Assembly: GCF_014203595.1 (NCBI RefSeq)
Contig: NZ_JACHJK010000022.1
Location: forward strand, 32,647-96,646
Reading direction: 5' to 3'
DNA: 64,000 nt
Source: Streptomyces echinatus
GTDB lineage: Bacteria > Actinomycetota > Actinomycetes > Streptomycetales > Streptomycetaceae
The position numbers were made by a program, and so were the translations under genes. Under the pieces are notes generated by a model, which had not been told where the DNA came from, ran no database searches, and was given only the letters and a program-made list of their open reading frames with translations. This document shows positions 60,420 to 64,000 of this stretch, piece after piece (the first letter of the stretch is position 1; each line of letters opens with the position of its first letter).

Positions 60420-62969
60420 TCATGTCCATCGCATGCCGATGGCGGAGAGCTGCTCGACCCGCTCCGGGGACAGGGACGCGGCTCTGGAGCGCTGGTTCCC
60501 GACCCATGCCCCGAGCTTGATCTCTCGTTCCTCCTGCTCACCGCCGTTCTTGCCGTCGCGACTGTCGTCCCCGCTGGCGCCAACGATCCGCTCGATGTGC
60601 TTCCTGGGTACTCGGAGGTGTCCTTCGCGCTCGTAGTACTGCTTGGCGGCGGCGAGGTGCATCGCCCATTTGTCGGCCTGACTCATGCGCGGCTTGGGTT
60701 TCTCGTCGTCAGTGGCGGGTGTGATGCCAAGGACGTGCTCCAGCATCCACTGCTGCACGCCTGTGAGCTTGTCCCAGCCGAGCCGTTGTGCTCGGACCCA
60801 TCGGCCGAGGTCTTCGCCCTGGCGTACGACGTCGCCCGGCGACGTGGGCAGCGCACGGCCGGCCTCCAGGTGGAGCCGGACGAGGTGGAAGGCGCGCTGC
60901 CATTCGATGGGCCATGCTGGGCACCAGGCGGGGTCGATGTCGTCGAGCTGCTCGCGTCGTTCCTGCGGCATCGCGCCGACGGCCGACTTCATGGGCAGGC
61001 CTTCGGCACGGCGCTGCTCGTTCTCCTGCGCCCGCCGGGCGGCAGCCCTGGCATTCTTCAACCAGATGCCGACCTTGTATCCCTGGTGGGTGGCGTCGGT
61101 CGGGGCCAAGAGGTGCCCGTTCTGCTCGGCCCATCCGCGCGCGGCTGCCAGGCCCTCTTCCCATGCGACGTCGTAGTGCGACCAGACCATGCCGAGCTTC
61201 TCCAGCTGCTCGACGCGGTCCTGGTCCATGTCTCCGCGGGCGTAGAAGCGGCGCGCGTCGCCAGTCCACTGTCCCAGCGGGAATCCGGCGAGAGTGGCCG
61301 GCCAGCCCTCGGCTTCCGCTTCCCCACCTGTCGGCACGCGGTAGGTGAACGGGACCTTCAGGTCCCCGTGCAGCCGGTGGTAGATGACGGCGGCCTCCAC
61401 GCCACGCCGCCAGTGTGCGTGCTCGGGGTTGAGGACGCGGAGGTTGATGAACGCGGCCAGCTGTGCGGGGTCGCGCGGGGTGGAGAACTTCAGCAGTTCC
61501 CTGGCCGGGACCGACAGTCGCTCGCTTCGGTCGCCCGCGGCTTCCTCACCCCCGCCGCTGCCCAGATGGGTCTGTACGCCTCTGACACGGCTCCGCGCTT
61601 GCGGCTCGGCCAGAGCTTCCACGACGCGGGCGTCGTGAGCCCGCAGCGCTTCCAAAAGCCTGGCCAGGCCGCCGAAAGCCCGGGAGGTGAGCATGTTGTC
61701 GACGGTCTCTCCGGGCCCGAGCAGGACGGGCACCACGAGGGAGGCGACCTTGCCCTCACCGGGCTGGATCCGTAGCGCGCGGCCGACGGCTTGGACGAGG
61801 TCGGGCATGGAGCCGCGGACGTCGGCGAAGTAGACGGAGTCGCATTCCCGGGTGTCGACGCCCTCGCCCAGCACCTTCACCGACCCCAGGAAGCTCTTCT
61901 CCACGACGGTGCCGTCCCCGGCGATGCCGGTGGCGAACTCGCCAAGCACACGGCGCCGGTGATCGACCCGGTGCTCCCCGCACAGCCAGTCGGCCCAGAC
62001 CGTGCGTGGGTACAGCCCAGGATCGGCCGTGTGCAGCTGCTGGGCGACGTCTGGGAGGCCGGCCGCGAACGCCTCGGCCTCCTTCACCTGGTGGTGGAAG
62101 ACCAGCGTCCTGCGGAAGCCTTCCTCCGCCGAGGCCTTCACCAGCGCCGTCTGCAAGGCTGCGAGCCGCGCCCCGCGCACCTCGTCCGAGCGCGCCTCAG
62201 CACCCAGCAGCTGCGCCGCCTGAAGGTGGGTATCGGTGATGTCCAGGCACACCACCTGATACGGCGCGCAGATACCCCGGTCGATCGCCTCCGACAGCGT
62301 CAGCGTGTAGCAGCGCGCACCGAACGGACCCTCCGGGTCGTCCTCCATCGAAGCGGCCAGCTCACCCGGCGCGCCCGGTGCAGTCTCAAAGTCCTCGTCC
62401 AGCTGCCACAGCCTCGGGGTGGCGGTCATGTAGAGGCGGCGCAGGGCGGGGATGCGGGTGTTGTCGTGGACGACCGCCCACGGCTTCCCGATCCGGCCCG
62501 AAACCCTGTGCGCCTCGTCCACGACGATCAGCGACCACCCCGGAAGGCCGGCGGCGTGCGCGCGTTCCAGGGTGCCGAGCCCGAGCGAGGCGTACGTGGC
62601 GAACACGGTGACCCTGTCGAGCGGTCGCACCCAGTCGACCAGCTCGCCCACGTCCGTGGTGTTCGGGAAGCCCGCCTCCGCACCCCGCAGGGACGAGACC
62701 CCGATCATCGGCCCCGTGCGCCCGCCTGCACGCCATGCGGCCTCCGTCTGCGCCAGCAGATCCAGCGAGGGCACGAGCACCAGGACACGGCCCGCACGCA
62801 GCTCCTCCGCGCTCCGGGTGGCCACCAGGGTCTTGCCCGATCCGGTCGCCATGACCACCTGCGTCCGTAGACCCCGCTCGGGCACTGTAGATCTTGCAGG
62901 CAATTCGAGTGCCCGGAGTACCGCGTCCACGGCTTCTCGCTGATGAGGACGGAGTGCCTTCACCGTCAT
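60420..62969 (-). CDS. DEAD/DEAH-box helicase with helicase-associated repeats
   Basis: 849 aa from ATG 62969. SF2 motifs are intact: I VVMATGSGKTLVATR (residues 38-52), II LIVVDEAHR, III YMTATPR, V VKVLGEGVDTRE and VI DLVQAVGRALR. The C-terminal 350 residues hold at least three helicase-associated repeats (each with a W-x-x-x-L-x-x-L-x-x-Y/H-x-x-x-x-G-x-L pattern, as in EQNGHLLAPTDATHQGYKVG). This class is frequent in linear plasmids and chromosome ends of Streptomyces and may unwind or remodel DNA. The exact role is unknown. Confidence 0.92.
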   Translation of the reverse strand: MTVKALRPHQREAVDAVLRALELPARSTVPERGLRTQVVMATGSGKTLVATRSAEELRAGRVLVLVPSLDLLAQTEAAWRAGGRTGPMIGVSSLRGAEAGFPNTTDVGELVDWVRPLDRVTVFATYASLGLGTLERAHAAGLPGWSLIVVDEAHRVSGRIGKPWAVVHDNTRIPALRRLYMTATPRLWQLDEDFETAPGAPGELAASMEDDPEGPFGARCYTLTLSEAIDRGICAPYQVVCLDITDTHLQAAQLLGAEARSDEVRGARLAALQTALVKASAEEGFRRTLVFHHQVKEAEAFAAGLPDVAQQLHTADPGLYPRTVWADWLCGEHRVDHRRRVLGEFATGIAGDGTVVEKSFLGSVKVLGEGVDTRECDSVYFADVRGSMPDLVQAVGRALRIQPGEGKVASLVVPVLLGPGETVDNMLTSRAFGGLARLLEALRAHDARVVEALAEPQARSRVRGVQTHLGSGGGEEAAGDRSERLSVPARELLKFSTPRDPAQLAAFINLRVLNPEHAHWRRGVEAAVIYHRLHGDLKVPFTYRVPTGGEAEAEGWPATLAGFPLGQWTGDARRFYARGDMDQDRVEQLEKLGMVWSHYDVAWEEGLAAARGWAEQNGHLLAPTDATHQGYKVGIWLKNARAAARRAQENEQRRAEGLPMKSAVGAMPQERREQLDDIDPAWCPAWPIEWQRAFHLVRLHLEAGRALPTSPGDVVRQGEDLGRWVRAQRLGWDKLTGVQQWMLEHVLGITPATDDEKPKPRMSQADKWAMHLAAAKQYYEREGHLRVPRKHIERIVGASGDDSRDGKNGGEQEEREIKLGAWVGNQRSRAASLSPERVEQLSAIGMRWT

Positions 62970-63249
62970 CTCTGTCCACCCTCTCCCACCACCCGGACAA
63001 CACCGGCACTCAATGAACTAGCCTCAAACAGCGAGGGTTGAACCACAGTGTCCTCACCGCGACACCGGATCCACGCCCTGGCACGGGACACAGCGCACCA
63101 CTTCCGAGCGGGCCACACACCCCACGGCTCTGGAGCCATCCAAGTCCAGAGTCTATCGGAGCTTCAAAATGAAGCAGACCTCCCTGAGATTCGACACGGA
63201 AACCGCGGGTACTCCGCACTCATCACAGCCCACCCGTCCGAGGAGAGTC

Positions 63250-63444
63250 ATGACAGCGGAAACCGAGAACAACAAAGGCAACCGGTTCTGCAAGGCCTGC
63301 GGCACGCCCGCCGAAGACGGGCAACTGTGCAGCCACTGCGGCGCCGTCCTGGACCTCCCCGACGGTGCAGGACTGGTCGAAGACCAAGGCGCAGCTGTAC
63401 GACGCGACTTCGAGGGGCGCACCCAGCAGCAAGAGCAAAAGTGA
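63250..63444 (+). CDS. Small zinc-ribbon protein, 64 aa
   Basis: ATG 63250 follows GAGGAGAG. The protein has a CKACG...CSHCG zinc ribbon (two CxxC pairs 13 residues apart) in the middle, a charged N-terminus (TAETENNKGNRF) and a Gln/Glu-rich C-terminus. It is probably a DNA- or protein-binding adaptor. An upstream in-frame ATG at 63169 lacks a ribosome-binding site. Confidence 0.65.
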   Translation: MTAETENNKGNRFCKACGTPAEDGQLCSHCGAVLDLPDGAGLVEDQGAAVRRDFEGRTQQQEQK

Positions 63445-63505
63445 ACGAATCAGCAGAAGCAAACCCGGTCTGCTGAACCGCGTGCCCCGGGGTACACGGG
63501 CCGGC

Positions 63506-63799
63506 ATGGCATCCATGACTGATCGCATCATGTCTCTGCGGGCCGTGCGGCAGCTGCGCCGGGTCCGCGCCTTCTACGCGGTGGGCGCCCTGATGTGGGC
63601 GACATCGACGGCCTGGACCGGCTGGCAGTCTCCCGGGAGCAGGCAGATGTGGGTCTCCGTCCTCCTTCTAGTTATCTTCACCGGCCTCCTGCTCACGGCT
63701 TCCCTGTGGCTCCAGCGCCTTCAGGGCACGGGTTCGGCCGTCCCTGCGCATCACGCCGCGCCACGGCGGGCGGCCGGGCCGCACCACGCGCATGCCTGA
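63506..63799 (+). CDS. Small membrane protein, 97 aa
   Basis: From ATG 63506 (a second ATG at 63515 is also possible) the product has a basic N-terminus (LRAVRQLRRVRAFY), two helices (AVGALMWATSTAWTGW and WVSVLLLVIFTGLLLTASLW) and a His/Ala/Arg-rich tail ending HHAHA. Hypothetical. Confidence 0.6.
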   Translation: MASMTDRIMSLRAVRQLRRVRAFYAVGALMWATSTAWTGWQSPGSRQMWVSVLLLVIFTGLLLTASLWLQRLQGTGSAVPAHHAAPRRAAGPHHAHA

Positions 63800-63828
63800 C
63801 TCACCGCGAGCGTGGCCCGGGCGTCCCG

Positions 63829-64000
63829 GCGTCTGCGGGAGCGATAGCCGGGCATACGGGTTTACCCCCTTGTGAGAGGAGCTCGTGATGCTTGGCATAG
63901 TCGCTGCGGTGTTGTTCTTCTTTGCGTTTTTGATCAACGCGGCTGATATCAGTACCAACGATGCGTTTTCTTCGACGAACGTCATGCTGCTGGGGCTGAC
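63829..64000 (+). repeat. Long direct repeat, copy 2 (partner at 6768-6943)
   Basis: Starting at cccggcgtctgcgggagcga the sequence repeats the 6768 locus with about 10 differences over 170 bases, most of them in the leader, and runs off the window. The upstream flanks of the two copies are unrelated, which sets the left boundary of the repeat. Confidence 0.9.
63888..64000 (+). CDS. Small membrane protein (copy 2), cut by the window edge
   Basis: ATG 63888 with the same GAGAGGAG site as copy 1. The first 37 residues equal copy 1 except for one Val-to-Ile change at residue 4. Conservation of the protein with silent or conservative changes suggests selection on both copies. Confidence 0.7.
   Translation, partial: MLGIVAAVLFFFAFLINAADISTNDAFSSTNVMLLGL

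Overview
The window reads as Streptomyces DNA: very high G+C, strong third-position GC bias, frequent GTG starts, and families typical of the genus (SpoIIE/PP2C phosphatases, a STAND regulator, Doc/Fic-like toxins, an MscL carrying a zinc ribbon, DUF4232 lipoproteins). A gene for a Tpg-type terminal protein (56402-56959, minus), a large helicase with helicase-associated repeats, many decayed insertion sequences and a high density of broken genes point to a chromosome arm or a linear plasmid rather than the conserved core. No rRNA gene and no complete tRNA gene is visible.

Layout. 0.3-4.8 kb: MFS exporter, quinone oxidoreductase and zinc alcohol dehydrogenase on the minus strand, divergent from an MmyB-type XRE regulator. 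4.8-11.5 kb: gene graveyard (fragments of an MFS pump, alcohol dehydrogenase, IS30, IS21, DNA ligase, IS630 and SpoIIE phosphatase) containing a few live small genes: a 55-aa membrane protein, an antitoxin/Doc-like toxin pair and a 57-aa zinc-ribbon protein. A tRNA 3' half at about 10.0 kb looks like an old integration site. 11.8-16.4 kb: SpoIIE phosphatase, frameshifted potassium channel, channel-like membrane protein, deoxyribosyltransferase-like protein. 16.8-22.5 kb: two paralogous membrane histidine kinases with one NarL-type response regulator between them. 22.8-26.3 kb: IS21 remnant, DUF1304/TetR operon with a striking double operator, terpene synthase fragment. 28.3-31.3 kb: HAD phosphatase followed by transketolase. 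31.4-39.7 kb: broken ferredoxin/MBL gene, rhomboid-like protein divergent from TetR, a deacetylase-like protein with an altered active site, MarR and hemerythrin genes that have both lost their 5' ends, and a MarR regulator divergent from an alpha/beta hydrolase. 40.9-49.4 kb: STAND regulator, lipoprotein, second Doc-like toxin, orphan mini CRISPR array, acetyltransferase, MscL, RlmA-type rRNA methyltransferase, further IS debris. 51.4-57 kb: TniA/TniB-type transposon with a decayed second copy and a third gene of unknown function, then tpg. 57.7-63.8 kb: ECF sigma factor coupled to a Sel1-like protein, small membrane and zinc-ribbon proteins, and the helicase. The last 170 bases repeat the 55-aa membrane protein locus found at 6.8 kb.

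The live genes fall into small regulator-plus-target modules (XRE/MFS, TetR/DUF1304, TetR/rhomboid-like, MarR/hydrolase, sigma/Sel1-like), several with clear inverted-repeat operators. Between them lies debris produced by transposition and deletion. The most unusual pieces are the TniA/TniB element with its unrecognised third gene, the tpg gene without a partner, and the operators. All calls come from reading the sequence and translations; no database search was run.
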